Positions 1-8,865 of a stretch of DNA of 64,000 nucleotides are shown piece by piece. Source of the DNA: Cyclobacterium jeungdonense (GTDB taxonomy: Bacteria > Bacteroidota > Bacteroidia > Cytophagales > Cyclobacteriaceae). Within the stretch, counting starts at the first letter, position 1. The number at the start of each line of letters is the position of its first letter. The notes beneath the pieces were generated by a model. That model ran no database searches, was not told the origin of the DNA, and saw nothing but the letters and a program-made list of their open reading frames with translations. Where the stretch lies: assembly GCF_010994275.1 (NCBI RefSeq), contig NZ_WMCD01000010.1, forward strand, positions 62,001 to 126,000. Direction: 5' to 3'. The translations under genes and the position numbers were made by a program.

Positions 1-1080
1 GGTAAAATTTACATTTTTGGCGATTACCTTTTTATATCCGAACCCGGAAAAGGAATCCATATTCTGGACAATACCGACCCAGCCAGTCCACGGAACCTGA
101 ATTTTATCAACATCCCGGGAACGGGAGACATGGCGATCAATGATAATATTCTCTATGCCGACAATTACGTAGATCTTTTGGCTTTTGACATTTCCGATCC
201 ACAGGACATTGAAATGGTCAAAAGGGAGGAAGATGTTTTCCCCAACCTGTATTCCAATGAAGAAACCGGAACCATCGTCACCTACAAAGATACCCTGATA
301 AGTTCCACTGATCCCAATATGATGTGGTCCAGCTGGGGAAGGCCGGCTTTTAGATCGGATTTTATGGCCATGGAATCCCTGGCTTCCTACAGCGGTAAGG
401 CTGGTGGACAAAGTTACGGTCAGGGTGGTTCCATGGCACGATTTACCCTACTGGGCGGTCACCTTTATACCGTGGATGATTACGACCTGCGGGTATTCAG
501 TGTGGAAGAACCTACCGATCCGCAATACCTGAAAAACATTAACCTGGGCTGGGGTATCGAAACCATTTTCCCCTTCAAAGGAAAATTATTTATCGGTTCC
601 ATGACCGGCATGCATATTTACGATGCCAGCAACCCGTCCGATCCCCAAAAAATGGCAGTGTACGAACACGTGACTTCCTGTGACCCCGTGGTCGTAAACG
701 ATGATTACGCTTTTGTGACTCTAAGAAGTGCTGCACTTTGTCGCATGGGTGCCGATGAATTGCACGTGCTGGATATTAAAGACCTATACAATCCTCAGTT
801 AATCAAATCCTACCCCATGGATAACCCACATGGACTAGGTCTTTCGGGAGATTATTTGTACCTTGCAGAAGGCGAGTACGGATTGAAGAGTTTTAACGTA
901 GCAGATGTCTTGGAGATCAGTAATAACCGTTTGGAGCACCTGAAAGATTTTACTGCCATAGACATTATACCCGGGCCCAAATCCCTGATTGTGATTGGCC
1001 CGGATGGCGTTTGTCAGTTTGACTACTCCAATCCAGAAAAACTGAAGAAATTAAGCTGTATAAACGTATCGTTTCGCTAA
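1..1080 (+). CDS. LVIVD-repeat beta-propeller protein, 5' end outside the window
   Basis: The frame is open from base 1 and ends at TAA 1078-1080, so the N-terminus lies upstream of the window; the first ATG seen (130) is internal. The protein repeats units of the form D.LY.ad...L..FDISDP..P (for example YVDLLAFDISDP, HIYDASNPSDPQ, LHVLDIKDLYNPQ), which is the LVIVD repeat of surface or periplasmic propellers in Bacteroidota. No catalytic motif is visible and no enzymatic role should be assumed. The next gene starts directly after the stop, so the two are probably cotranscribed and translationally coupled. The family call is fairly safe; the function is unknown. Confidence 0.8.
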   Translation, partial: GKIYIFGDYLFISEPGKGIHILDNTDPASPRNLNFINIPGTGDMAINDNILYADNYVDLLAFDISDPQDIEMVKREEDVFPNLYSNEETGTIVTYKDTLISSTDPNMMWSSWGRPAFRSDFMAMESLASYSGKAGGQSYGQGGSMARFTLLGGHLYTVDDYDLRVFSVEEPTDPQYLKNINLGWGIETIFPFKGKLFIGSMTGMHIYDASNPSDPQKMAVYEHVTSCDPVVVNDDYAFVTLRSAALCRMGADELHVLDIKDLYNPQLIKSYPMDNPHGLGLSGDYLYLAEGEYGLKSFNVADVLEISNNRLEHLKDFTAIDIIPGPKSLIVIGPDGVCQFDYSNPEKLKKLSCINVSFR

Positions 1081-1677
1081 ATGAAGGTCATATACACCAT
1101 TTTTGCAGCGACCCTATATTTGGCCTGTCCTTCTAACAGCTGGGGACAGGCCTTTTCTTACACCCATCATTCGGAAATAGGGATACTCACCGGCAGGGAT
1201 AATTTTGGTGAGCGAATCAACTTCACCTTCCAAACCTTCAACGGGCTTCAACTTTCCGAGCGGCATGCTTTTGGATTTGTAACAGGGCTGGACCAATATG
1301 GCAGCCTCTCTGTGGTGCCCATCGCCATGGGGTGGCGCGGCATTTTAAATCCTTTGAATAAGTGGCAATTGTATGGAGGCGTGGATCTGGGATTCGGCTC
1401 CACCCTGCTAGAACCTACTGTTGTTACCACATGGAACGAACACCGCTGGCAGGACGGAGGATTTATGGGGCAGTCCAGCATAGGGCTGAGGATTAAAAAC
1501 AAGAAGGCGAATTTCTGGTCGTTCAGCCTGGCATATAAACGTCAAATTTACCATCTCACCACCGCTAATCCCCGGGAACTTTCCCCTGATCGGAATCGAC
1601 CAGAGGACTGGAGTTATTACGCCAAAGACAAAATCACCTTTAATAATGTGGTGTATCGGTTGGGATATTGGTTTTGA
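1081..1677 (+). CDS. Small secreted protein, probable outer-membrane beta-barrel
   Basis: The ATG follows the upstream TAA with no gap. Residues 1-23 form a signal peptide (MKVIYTIFAATLYLACPSNSWGQA). The remaining ~175 residues alternate aromatic and polar residues in short strands and end in an aromatic residue (RLGYWF), as expected for an outer-membrane barrel recognised by the Bam machinery. Internal segments such as WQLYGGVDLGFGS and SIGLRIKNKKANFWSFSLAYKR look like barrel hairpins. Coupling to the LVIVD protein suggests the two act together at the cell surface. I recognise no named family, and the barrel assignment is inferred from composition. Confidence 0.6.
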   Translation: MKVIYTIFAATLYLACPSNSWGQAFSYTHHSEIGILTGRDNFGERINFTFQTFNGLQLSERHAFGFVTGLDQYGSLSVVPIAMGWRGILNPLNKWQLYGGVDLGFGSTLLEPTVVTTWNEHRWQDGGFMGQSSIGLRIKNKKANFWSFSLAYKRQIYHLTTANPRELSPDRNRPEDWSYYAKDKITFNNVVYRLGYWF

Positions 1678-1703
1678 AAAATTGAAATATTGGTCACAAA
1701 AAC

Positions 1704-1811
1704 AGGATTGCAAATCCTGGATATCTGGAGTTTGACATTACAATTGTCGAACAGCGGAGCTCCTCGGAATTTGTAATTCCGTCGTCCAGATAAGGGGGAT
1801 TTGTAATCCCC
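1704..1811. repeat. Cluster of four tri-loop mini-palindromes (REP-like)
   Basis: Four short hairpins follow one another: 1704-1718 (AGGATT-GCA-AATCCT), 1734-1748 (GACA...TGTC), 1765-1781 (CGGAATT-TGT-AATTCCG) and 1795-1811 (GGGGATT-TGT-AATCCCC). Two share the loop TGT and all share an ATT/AAT inner stem with a changing outer stem. This pattern is typical of REP elements mobilised by RAYT (TnpA_REP) transposases in Bacteroidota. No RAYT gene is in the window. Confidence 0.6.
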
Positions 1812-1934
1812 AAAACGGTCCGACACCTGGATACCATGGACCAGCCGTAAAGAAAATCGTTCTTAAAACACATCCGGAATGCCATTAAAAATGGCTTTTT
1901 GGCCAGCTCTAATCTGCATATCGCTCCTAAAATA

Positions 1935-1963
1935 ACTGGGTGAAGCGACATACTTCACCCAGT
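1935..1963 (+). terminator. Hairpin, candidate bidirectional terminator
   Basis: A perfect 11-bp stem (ACTGGGTGAAG / CTTCACCCAGT) encloses a 7-nt loop and is followed by a T-rich stretch at 1970-1976. It lies between the convergent ends of the plus-strand gene (stop 1677) and the minus-strand ABC permease (stop 2082). The T tract is not directly adjacent to the stem, so efficiency is uncertain. Confidence 0.45.
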
Positions 1964-1975
1964 ACTCATCTTTTT

Positions 1976-2002
1976 ATCTGTGTTAATCTGTGCTATCTGT
2001 GG
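1976..2002. repeat. ATCTGTG triplicate, dispersed-repeat remnant
   Basis: Three near-copies of ATCTGTG stand at 9-10-bp spacing (ATCTGTGTTA, ATCTGTGCT, ATCTGTGGT). Similar low-complexity stretches occur between genes in many Bacteroidota genomes. I see no gene or promoter here. Together with the mini-palindromes this accounts for the 404-bp gap at 1678-2081. Confidence 0.35.
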
Positions 2003-2081
2003 TGCACCCTTTTTTCAACCTGACGCGAATCCCCGAAACAGCTCGTTATAAGTACGGTCCTGTACATCCCTACGTTCCGAA

Positions 2082-3086
2082 TTACCCCCTTATTTCCCGA
2101 CGCATAAACAGGTAATACGAAGCTGCAAAACACATCATCGTAGCAGCGATCAGGCCACTGACCTGAGGCCATACGATCATCAGACTGTCCCGCAAGGGAA
2201 GTGGTGAAGGGATCGCACCGGCCATCTGTTCCATCGTGATCGGTCCCAGGCTCCTCACCGAAGGTATCAATAAGGTGGTCGTCGCATCGGTAAAAAGCTG
2301 ACTGGGTGATAGCCGCAACAAGTTTAAAATCAATTTATTGTAACGGATCACATCCGTTTGAGAAAACTCGTTGGCAGCTGGAATCACCGTACCAGCAAGA
2401 AAGTCGATGATGATTTGGTAGAATACGGTAAAGAACAACCAAATACCAATTGCCGTTAGTGCGGATGTGGAAGCCTGTTTGAAAATGATCGACAATAAGA
2501 TGGAAAGCCCCAGCCAAAACCCCACATAGACCGTGCAAAGGACCGTAAAACTGAATATTCTAAACACTTCCTCTGCCTCGATGAGCACTCCGGTGATCAG
2601 GATGCCCCCACCGATCATCAATAAGGAGAGTGTCAACAATAAGCTCCCGACCAGTGTCAGCGCACTGACAAATTTCGACAAGAGTAAATTATCCCGATAG
2701 ACCGGCTGCGCCATGATACGGGTCAAGGTTCCATTTTGCTGCTCGGAGTTAATCGCATCAAATCCAAGGCTGATACCCACGATGGGGCCCAGAAAATTCA
2801 GAAACACATGGAACGGTGGCAGCGTGCCTTCGGTGGTGGTGAGCAACTTCAGGTACAGGAACAACCGATCCGGGTCCTTTGCATCGGCCACCACCTCACG
2901 TATATTGCTCAGTGCCACCGATATACTGCCCCAAAATGTTAGGAGAATGAGAAGCAGCAGTACCAAAAATCGCCAGCTACGAATATGACCGGAAATTTCT
3001 TTTCGTACCATCACCCAAAAGGGATGGGGTCGCGTTTCTGTAGTTGTCGAAGAATGACTGTCAAATAGATCCTTGATTGCTTTCAT
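2082..3086 (-). CDS. ABC-2 type transporter permease
   Basis: This 334-residue integral membrane protein has a cytosolic N-terminus followed by about six hydrophobic segments (near residues 38-60, 100-120, 140-180, 190-215, 220-245 and 305-325). The stretch GISLGFDAINSEQQNGTLTRIMAQPVYR matches the gating-helix region of ABC-2 permeases of the NosY/GldF type, where E..NGTL contacts the ATPase (I quote it as FDAINSEQQNGTLTRIMAQP). It is the last gene of a three-gene operon, 11 bp after the ATPase gene. The partner NEW3-domain protein suggests export or envelope assembly rather than drug efflux, but the substrate is unknown. Confidence 0.85.
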   Translation of the reverse strand: MKAIKDLFDSHSSTTTETRPHPFWVMVRKEISGHIRSWRFLVLLLLILLTFWGSISVALSNIREVVADAKDPDRLFLYLKLLTTTEGTLPPFHVFLNFLGPIVGISLGFDAINSEQQNGTLTRIMAQPVYRDNLLLSKFVSALTLVGSLLLTLSLLMIGGGILITGVLIEAEEVFRIFSFTVLCTVYVGFWLGLSILLSIIFKQASTSALTAIGIWLFFTVFYQIIIDFLAGTVIPAANEFSQTDVIRYNKLILNLLRLSPSQLFTDATTTLLIPSVRSLGPITMEQMAGAIPSPLPLRDSLMIVWPQVSGLIAATMMCFAASYYLFMRREIRG

Positions 3087-3097
3087 TGACTGCTATT

Positions 3098-4051
3098 TTA
3101 AGTTAGATTTTTCTCAAAATACCTTTCGTAAATTTCCTCCAATCCATATTCTTTCTTTTGTACGCCGGAAACGTCATAGCCTTTTTGCACAAAAAACCGA
3201 ACGATAGCGGGGGTCAGGTCCCTGCTGCTTGTTATTCCGATAATTTGGTCCTGTACCCTGACCTGTTGGACAGCGTCCAGTTGAAGCATTTCCGCCTCAT
3301 CCTTCCAGGGAAGGTCGATGACATTTTCCAGACTGACATGGACCTCGTACGATTTTTCAGCAAAAATCAGGTTTGAAAGCGTATCGATGGTACCTTCTGC
3401 CAGCAGTTCTCCCTTGACAAAGATGCCTACCCGGTCACAAACCTGCTGCACCTGATGGAGGTGGTGGGACGAAAGCAATACCGTAAGCCCCTTCTCACGG
3501 CTCAGGCGCAAAATGAGCGCCAGGAACTCCTTCACCCCGCTTGGGTCGATTCCCAAGGTGGGTTCATCCAAAATAATGACCTTCGGATCTTTGATAAGCA
3601 CTTCTGCCAGTCCCAGGCGCTGCTTCATTCCCCGGGAATAGGCGGCGGTCTTCTTATGGATGGCGTCACCGGACATCCCTACCAGGTCCAGGGTGGCAAG
3701 GGCCCGTTCCTCCACTTCGGATCGTGGAATTCCATTCAGTTCCCCCACGTACATCAGGTTTTCGAGGCCCGTCATCGTATCGTAAAAACCGACACTATCC
3801 GGCATATAACCTACAAGCCGCTTGACCGAAAGGGGATCCTTGGTGGCATTAAATCCGCAAACACGGGCCGTGCCCGAACTGGGTTCCGTCAGCCCCATCA
3901 TCATGAGGATGGTCGTCGTCTTTCCGGCTCCATTGGGGCCCAGTAATCCAAATATTTCCCCCTTGTTTACCGTAAGATCCAATTCATTCACTGCTTTGAA
4001 GTCGCCATACGTCTTTGTCAGGCGCTTCAACTCTATGATTGGGTTATTCAT
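3098..4051 (-). CDS. ABC transporter ATP-binding protein
   Basis: This 317-residue protein has a complete nucleotide-binding domain: Walker A GPNGAGKTTT near residue 38, the signature YSRGMKQRLG near 140, Walker B VIILDEPTLGID near 160, and the switch histidine in LLSSHH. A C-terminal extension of about 90 residues ends in GLEEIYERYF, as in the CcmA/NatA/NosF type that drives ABC-2 permeases. It lies 8 bp after the NEW3 gene and 11 bp before the permease gene, so the three form one transcript. The energising role is clear; the substrate is not. Confidence 0.9.
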   Translation of the reverse strand: MNNPIIELKRLTKTYGDFKAVNELDLTVNKGEIFGLLGPNGAGKTTTILMMMGLTEPSSGTARVCGFNATKDPLSVKRLVGYMPDSVGFYDTMTGLENLMYVGELNGIPRSEVEERALATLDLVGMSGDAIHKKTAAYSRGMKQRLGLAEVLIKDPKVIILDEPTLGIDPSGVKEFLALILRLSREKGLTVLLSSHHLHQVQQVCDRVGIFVKGELLAEGTIDTLSNLIFAEKSYEVHVSLENVIDLPWKDEAEMLQLDAVQQVRVQDQIIGITSSRDLTPAIVRFFVQKGYDVSGVQKKEYGLEEIYERYFEKNLT

Positions 4052-4059
4052 AACGTTGA

Positions 4060-4920
4060 TTATCTCCTGCCAAATTTTCGGATGAGGTAAAAAACAAAAC
4101 CTATTGCCAACAAGATCACCAGCATACCCACCCAGCCAGACAACATGGAGGTTTTGACGGTCATTCTATAGGTGGCGGTACTGGTACTTGATGCATTTTT
4201 GGCAGTAAAATTACTGACATAATCCCCAGCCAGGGTTTTATCCGGAACGGACAGGGTTGCCAGCACATCCACGCTCTCTCCGGGATCCAGCTGCTGAATT
4301 TCGGAAGGAGAAAACGTGGCCTTCCAATTGGGTGGGTTCTGTGAAGAAAAGGTAATATCATTCAAGGCCAGCGAGCCCGTGTTTTTGACCTGAAGAAGTA
4401 TTTCGGCCTTTTCTCCCTCGGTTACTTCACCACTCAGGCGCCCCGAAGGAGTAGTAAGCTCCAATGCATAGGATCCTTCTACCACTGCTTCAAGCTCAAG
4501 TGATAGTGTCTCATTATCCGCATGGGCATGAACGGGGACGACATATTTGGACGGCCCTGCCCCGTAGGCCGGTCGCATTTCAATGGTGAGATTTTCCGTT
4601 TTCCCAGGATCCACGTTTAGCGAAGTGACCTGACTGCCCTTGGCTTTGAAGACGACCCTCCAGCCTTCGGGACCCTCTGCACTTAGTTCATACACCTGGG
4701 CTTGTGCAGAACTGTTTTTCAGTGTGGCCTGGTAGCGGAAGGTTTCATTGACAGGGGCTTCAATATTGAGAAGACTTGCGGTAAACGAAGCCCCGTCGCC
4801 GGTATCCTGCGCCGGGGCTTTTAAGGGAAGCAGGGATACAAAAACAATAATCAATGATGCGAGCAAACAATCCATGCCCCGCTTGGAGCTCATTTTGTTA
4901 AAATTACCTACTGTGTTCAT
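4060..4920 (-). CDS. NEW3-domain membrane-anchored protein of the ABC operon
   Basis: A signal peptide or N-terminal hydrophobic helix (residues 18-37, ending LKAPAQ) precedes two Ig-like modules of about 100 residues. The motifs NVDPGKTENLTIEM and LDPGESVDVLATLSVPD are the typical strands of the NEW3 (alpha-galactosidase-associated) fold. A C-terminal TM helix (WVGMLVILLAIGFVFYLI) is followed by KFGRR, which anchors the domains outside the cytoplasmic membrane. An alternative start at residue 9 (MSSKRGMD) is possible. As first gene of the operon it probably acts as the extracytoplasmic partner of the ABC transporter, for instance binding cargo. That role is inferred from context. Confidence 0.75.
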   Translation of the reverse strand: MNTVGNFNKMSSKRGMDCLLASLIIVFVSLLPLKAPAQDTGDGASFTASLLNIEAPVNETFRYQATLKNSSAQAQVYELSAEGPEGWRVVFKAKGSQVTSLNVDPGKTENLTIEMRPAYGAGPSKYVVPVHAHADNETLSLELEAVVEGSYALELTTPSGRLSGEVTEGEKAEILLQVKNTGSLALNDITFSSQNPPNWKATFSPSEIQQLDPGESVDVLATLSVPDKTLAGDYVSNFTAKNASSTSTATYRMTVKTSMLSGWVGMLVILLAIGFVFYLIRKFGRR

Positions 4921-5446
4921 ATAAATAAGAGAAATTATGAATAAAACTACTATCGTAAAATCCGACCCTATTTACCTTGAGATAACTTCAAGAATTGTGA
5001 TGACAATTTTATGTGAGAAGCAGAATTTACACAAGACCTCAATTAAGAAATTAACATTTTTTAACATACCCTCAAACGAGCTCTCATCAATACCCGTCAC
5101 GGCGAGCCAAGCGAAGCAATCTGATCCGGAGCGGGAACGGAAGTCATCCTTAGAAAACGAGTAACGCAAATCGTACACCGACAGACTGCCGCGGCTGCCG
5201 GAGCGATTACGCAATTCTCCCCCATCCCCCTCCTGAAAACAGAAGGGGGATGGGGAGAGGTGATTTGAAGTCACTTTTTACATATTTAACATGTTGATTT
5301 TCAAATCGTTAAAAATAAACATCGTCATCCCGATTTCTGCGTTTAAAAAAAATTAATTATCGCAGTGACGACTTTATCAGCACATCATTAAACCACGCCT
5401 TCGACTCCGCTCAGGCTCTGGAAATCACCACATCATCCTATGAAAT
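4921..5446. other. Gene-free gap rich in dispersed repeats
   Basis: No convincing gene is present. Pieces resemble common Bacteroidota intergenic repeats: GGCGAGCCAAGCGAAGCAATC near 5101, an imperfect inverted repeat with arms CGTCA/TGACG and CTGCG/CGCAG between 5321 and 5369, and CCTTCGACTCCGCTCAGG near 5398. A short plus-strand reading frame at 4937-5164 runs into these repeats and is not supported. Confidence 0.5.
5216..5258 (-). repeat. GC-rich hairpin (possible terminator of the btuB operon)
   Basis: A stem of about 17 bp with one bulged C pairs CTCCCCCATCCCCCTC with its complement at 5242-5258 around a short AAAAC-containing loop. It lies 190 bp past the stop of the minus-strand propeller lipoprotein gene. 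It could terminate that operon, but there is no T tract on the minus side, so a REP-like repeat is equally likely. Confidence 0.35.
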
Positions 5447-6484
5447 TCAAGGAAAATAAAAGCCACTGGGACCTCTACCTACCGGTAATTGGTCTATCAG
5501 TTCCCCGGCTGAATTGACACGCAGTACCGATCCGTTTCCCTGCCAGCCGGCATGCTCTCCTATAAATAAGGTTTGCGTTGCTTCATCGTATCCCAATCCG
5601 TAAAAATTATTTCCCGAATAAAAACGCTCCTCCACAACCGTTCCGGTACTCAGGGACAGCTTGATTACCACATCTTCGTTGGCCTGGTTGCTAATGACAA
5701 ATAGTTCTCCACCTCCTGAATGGGCAAAATTGCCATTATAAATGCTGTTGGCAACTCCAAAGGTATGCGTTTCATCTACCTCAAATGTTACCGGATCTAT
5801 TTGGTGCACATACACGTTTTCGGCATCGTTGGCGTACAGGTAGGTATGGTTGGCGTATTCAAAGAAATAAAAAGGGGTGCCGCTTACCGGTACGGTCTTT
5901 TCCACGGTTTCATTTTCAGGATTTAGGACAGAAATCACCTGATCCTGCTGACAGGCCACCAAAATCCGGTTTCCACTGATTATCAGACCTTCGGGTCTGG
6001 AGGCGATATCGATTTTATTGGCAATCGAACCGCCCTCCAGGTCATTGACCACGGCGATAAACGAATCCGGGTTATTCCAGGCTTCATCGTAGGCGCCCCA
6101 ATCGCTGATAAACAATTTCTCTCCCGAAGCCACCAGGGAACGGGAGTTGAGCAGCTCTCCTTCTACCGCTCCCACGCTCATAAAATCCGATGATCTGACG
6201 ATTTCCACCTTGCCCGTATTGGCGACCAGGTAATGATAGGCTCCGAATGACCGCATATTTTGAATCAAACCGGCAAAGGGACGCGCATTCGTTTTTTCAA
6301 AAATGGAAGATTCTACTTCTCCGGTTTCGGTATCGTAGTGGTAAATCTCTCCATCATTGGCTCCAAAGGCCCCTTCATTGATTACCAGGACCCCTTTTTC
6401 GTAGGCACCACGTGGAATTTCTACCGGATCCGTTCCACAGGATACCAAAAGGGAAAAAAATAGGATTTTACTAGCTAACTTCAT
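5447..6484 (-). CDS. DUF5074/YncE-like beta-propeller lipoprotein of the cobalamin locus
   Basis: The 345-residue product begins with a lipoprotein signal (FFSLLVSCG, lipobox LVSC near residue 16). The body is built from about six or seven WD/YVTN-like blades (for example GVLVINEGAFGANDGEIYHYD, quoted here as VINEGAFGANDGEIYHYD, and SGNRILVACQQDQVISVL). Such proteins are repeatedly found next to cobalamin TonB receptors in Bacteroidota. It starts only 4 bp after the receptor gene, so it shares the riboswitch-controlled transcript. It may be a surface-exposed corrinoid-binding partner of the receptor. That role is inferred from linkage; no ligand site can be read from the sequence. Confidence 0.75.
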   Translation of the reverse strand: MKLASKILFFSLLVSCGTDPVEIPRGAYEKGVLVINEGAFGANDGEIYHYDTETGEVESSIFEKTNARPFAGLIQNMRSFGAYHYLVANTGKVEIVRSSDFMSVGAVEGELLNSRSLVASGEKLFISDWGAYDEAWNNPDSFIAVVNDLEGGSIANKIDIASRPEGLIISGNRILVACQQDQVISVLNPENETVEKTVPVSGTPFYFFEYANHTYLYANDAENVYVHQIDPVTFEVDETHTFGVANSIYNGNFAHSGGGELFVISNQANEDVVIKLSLSTGTVVEERFYSGNNFYGLGYDEATQTLFIGEHAGWQGNGSVLRVNSAGELIDQLPVGRGPSGFYFP

Positions 6485-6488
6485 TTTT

Positions 6489-8384
6489 TTATAGGTCTAA
6501 ATGTATACTAAATTGAAAATTTCTTCCGGGCATAGGCCTTAGGCGAAGTATCTGATAATCTGTATCCCATACATTATGGACCTGTAGCCCAACCGTTCCG
6601 GTCACCCATTCCTTCCAGGCAAAATCATGGGAAATACCCGCGCCCCAAAGCGAAAAGGCCGGCAGCGCGGTACGGTTATCGGAGGTGACAAAGCGTTCAC
6701 CGGTGTATTGTCCTGAAACAAAGCCAGAAAACCGGTCCTTTTTAACGTTCCAGCGCAGTTGCACCTTATGGCGCGGAACATAGGGTAGTTGTTTACCCAA
6801 CTCCAGCTCATTTCCTGCGGCAACGCTGCGATTGCTGGTATGGGTCCAGGCATAATCGGCTTCCCATCCCAGATCCCATTTTCCCTGTCTCAGCTCCCAT
6901 TCCATAAAATACTCCAGTCCCTTACTGACCACCTTACGCACATTTTTTGGTGTCCAATAGGATTCCTCCGGAAGCCAGATGATCCAATTATCCACGCTCA
7001 TATGAAAGAGGGAAAGCCGGTTGCTAAACTGCAAGTTGTTGTTGTTGAATTTTTGGTTCAGGCCCAGTTCTTTGCTCCAGCTTTGCTCGGAAGCAAGATC
7101 CGGGTTTCCCCCGGGCACCCAGTACCGATCATTCAAGGTGGGAACTTTGAACCCTTTGGATCCATTTCCCGACAGCTCCCACTGCTGTACTGGATTTTTA
7201 AAAAATGTCCAGGAAACTCCCAACCCCGGCGTAAAGGGAACCGGCTTTCCTTCGTGCAGCAACTGCCTCAACTGTAGGGAAAAACCCAGGTTATCCAGGG
7301 GTTTGTAATTGGTCGCCTGATACATTTCGATGCGCTGTTCTGTACGAGAATAGGTCGATAAATCACCTTGAATACGTGTATAACGAACTCCTGAACGGCT
7401 TTGCCATTTGTCGGAAAGTTCCCAGTCCACATCTGCTGCCAGCAAGGCCTGTAGCGTCAGGTTTACCTCCCTGTTAAATGCCATGCGATCTCGTACGAGT
7501 CCTGCCTTGATATTCCAGGTGGTTTTCTGACCGTTTTTGATATAATCCACCACCGCTCTGAGGTTAACATCCTCTTGGGTATCTCTGCCCGATGAACCCA
7601 GGACGGGTTGAATCTCCCGCTGTATTTCCCCCAGCCAGAGAGAAGCCTTCAAAACCTGACCTTCTCCGATGTCGGCACGCAAATCCTGCACCCATCCCAG
7701 TTGGTTAACAGCCGCATGGTCCTGGTACCGGACCGGCGTGTCCTGACTGGCCCAATCCGTATACGAGAACCTGTTAGCCAATGCGTTTCGATACAGGCTG
7801 GTCCGAAAGGAAATGGATTTAATACGCTGTTGATGACTTATTTCCTGTCGCCAGTTACCAAAACTCCCCAATTGGGTGGTGACGCTGGTGTTCCTTTTTT
7901 TGTTTACAGGAAGGGAAGTGGAGAGATGGACGGCTCCTCCTATGGCATCGGTTCCGTACAGAGCGCCGGCACTTCCGTAGTGAATGTCCACCTGATCCAT
8001 ACCTGCCATGGGGAAAATGGAATAATCCGCCTGCCCCAGGGAGGGGCTATTGACCGGCAGCCCGTTCCAAAACAAGGCATTGTGCCCGGCAGAGGTGCCT
8101 CTCATGCTTAGCGAAGCCGTCATTCCCGGCCCGTAGGAGCGGATAAAAAGTCCGGTGCGATCCTGGAGAAGGTCGCCCAAGGAAACCGCGGCAGGTCCTT
8201 CCGCCTCAGAGAATCCAAGGGTACGGACCCGTTGCCCGTAAGCGAAAGTACTCATCGGTACCGCAGCTACCTCCACGGGGTCCAAATCCACTGTATCCCG
8301 CAGCAGCTCCTGCGAAAAACCCCATACCGGTAACAGTAGCCATAAAATCGCCAGAATTGGAACACCTATTTTTTCTGCTGCCAT
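6489..8384 (-). CDS. btuB: TonB-dependent outer-membrane receptor, probable cobalamin importer
   Basis: This 631-residue protein has a signal peptide (residues 1-25, ending VWGFSQ), an N-terminal TonB-box-like segment (DTVDLDPVEVAA), a plug domain near 45-160 (LQDRTGLFIRSYGPG, LSMRGTSAGHNALFWNG) and a 22-strand-type barrel ending FQFSIHLDL. Size and plug resemble BtuB rather than the larger SusC class. The decisive evidence is the cobalamin riboswitch about 180 nt upstream on the same strand and the divergent BtuFCD-like genes. It should pass corrinoids to the periplasm using TonB. Specificity for cobalamin over other corrinoids cannot be judged. Confidence 0.88.
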   Translation of the reverse strand: MAAEKIGVPILAILWLLLPVWGFSQELLRDTVDLDPVEVAAVPMSTFAYGQRVRTLGFSEAEGPAAVSLGDLLQDRTGLFIRSYGPGMTASLSMRGTSAGHNALFWNGLPVNSPSLGQADYSIFPMAGMDQVDIHYGSAGALYGTDAIGGAVHLSTSLPVNKKRNTSVTTQLGSFGNWRQEISHQQRIKSISFRTSLYRNALANRFSYTDWASQDTPVRYQDHAAVNQLGWVQDLRADIGEGQVLKASLWLGEIQREIQPVLGSSGRDTQEDVNLRAVVDYIKNGQKTTWNIKAGLVRDRMAFNREVNLTLQALLAADVDWELSDKWQSRSGVRYTRIQGDLSTYSRTEQRIEMYQATNYKPLDNLGFSLQLRQLLHEGKPVPFTPGLGVSWTFFKNPVQQWELSGNGSKGFKVPTLNDRYWVPGGNPDLASEQSWSKELGLNQKFNNNNLQFSNRLSLFHMSVDNWIIWLPEESYWTPKNVRKVVSKGLEYFMEWELRQGKWDLGWEADYAWTHTSNRSVAAGNELELGKQLPYVPRHKVQLRWNVKKDRFSGFVSGQYTGERFVTSDNRTALPAFSLWGAGISHDFAWKEWVTGTVGLQVHNVWDTDYQILRLRPMPGRNFQFSIHLDL

Positions 8385-8566
8385 GGTAGAATCGGTTTCT
8401 TTCTAATCCGGATAGAAATGGCAAGAGAAAACAGGTTATACCTTGGATACACCAAAGGCTTGCTTTTGTCGGAAAACAATCCGCCCAGCCTGGAGTAACA
8501 GAAATGGTAATTTTTAAAACCCTACTTCTCCGCCTTTCTCCCGAAAGCGTTGAATACAATAAAAAA

Positions 8567-8760
8567 TGGCAGGTCTCCTGACTTCCCTTCGTTGTTCCGC
8601 CTTCTCGTCCCTTAAAAAGGACAATGGCAGAGGATGAACAACCCCTCTAGCCGGTATCCGACCAGAGGCATGGGTTACAGTTGCGGGGACAGCTCCGGAT
8701 TTCCACCGGATTCCCTATTAATCCCGAGAGCCTGGTGCAGGTTCGGGAACCATTAATCGG
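8567..8760 (-). promoter_or_regulatory. Cobalamin (B12) riboswitch
   Basis: Read on the minus strand, the segment contains the conserved GGAATCCGGTGGAAATCCGG / AGCTGTCCCCGCAACTGTAA core (plus-strand 8675-8717), the ATGCCTCTGG...CCAGAG-type arm, and the 3' B12-box partner GTCAGGAGACCTGCC (8569-8583). These are hallmarks of the AdoCbl riboswitch class. It precedes the TonB receptor start (8384) by about 180 nt and should lower receptor expression when cobalamin is plentiful. The boundaries are approximate. Confidence 0.95.
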
Positions 8761-8762
8761 GG

Positions 8763-8770
8763 CAAACATA
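8763..8770 (-). promoter_or_regulatory. -7 promoter element for the riboswitch transcript
   Basis: The plus strand reads CAAACATA, the complement of TATGTTTG, which fits TAnnTTTG exactly. It lies just upstream of the riboswitch 5' end, so transcription would begin close to its first conserved base. A TTTG at 8787-8790 (complement) could be the -33 element, though the spacing of 16 is short. Confidence 0.5.
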
Positions 8771-8813
8771 CGGGAAAATCTGCATTCAAAAAATTTTCTC
8801 CAAAAATTAGCTG

Positions 8814-8844
8814 TTGGAATTGGATGTCACAATGGTTTACTTTG
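8814..8844 (+). promoter_or_regulatory. Candidate promoter of the divergent btuFCD genes
   Basis: TTG at 8814-8816 is separated by 20 bp from TTACTTTG at 8837-8844, one mismatch from TAnnTTTG. The predicted start lies about 15 nt before ATG 8866. This leaves no room for a riboswitch on this side. Confidence 0.35.
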
Positions 8845-8865
8845 GATTCCAAATTACATTCAAAA

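Noticed and set aside
4937..5164. 75-residue plus-strand frame
   Set aside because: It runs into dispersed intergenic repeats and shows no family features or conserved start signals.
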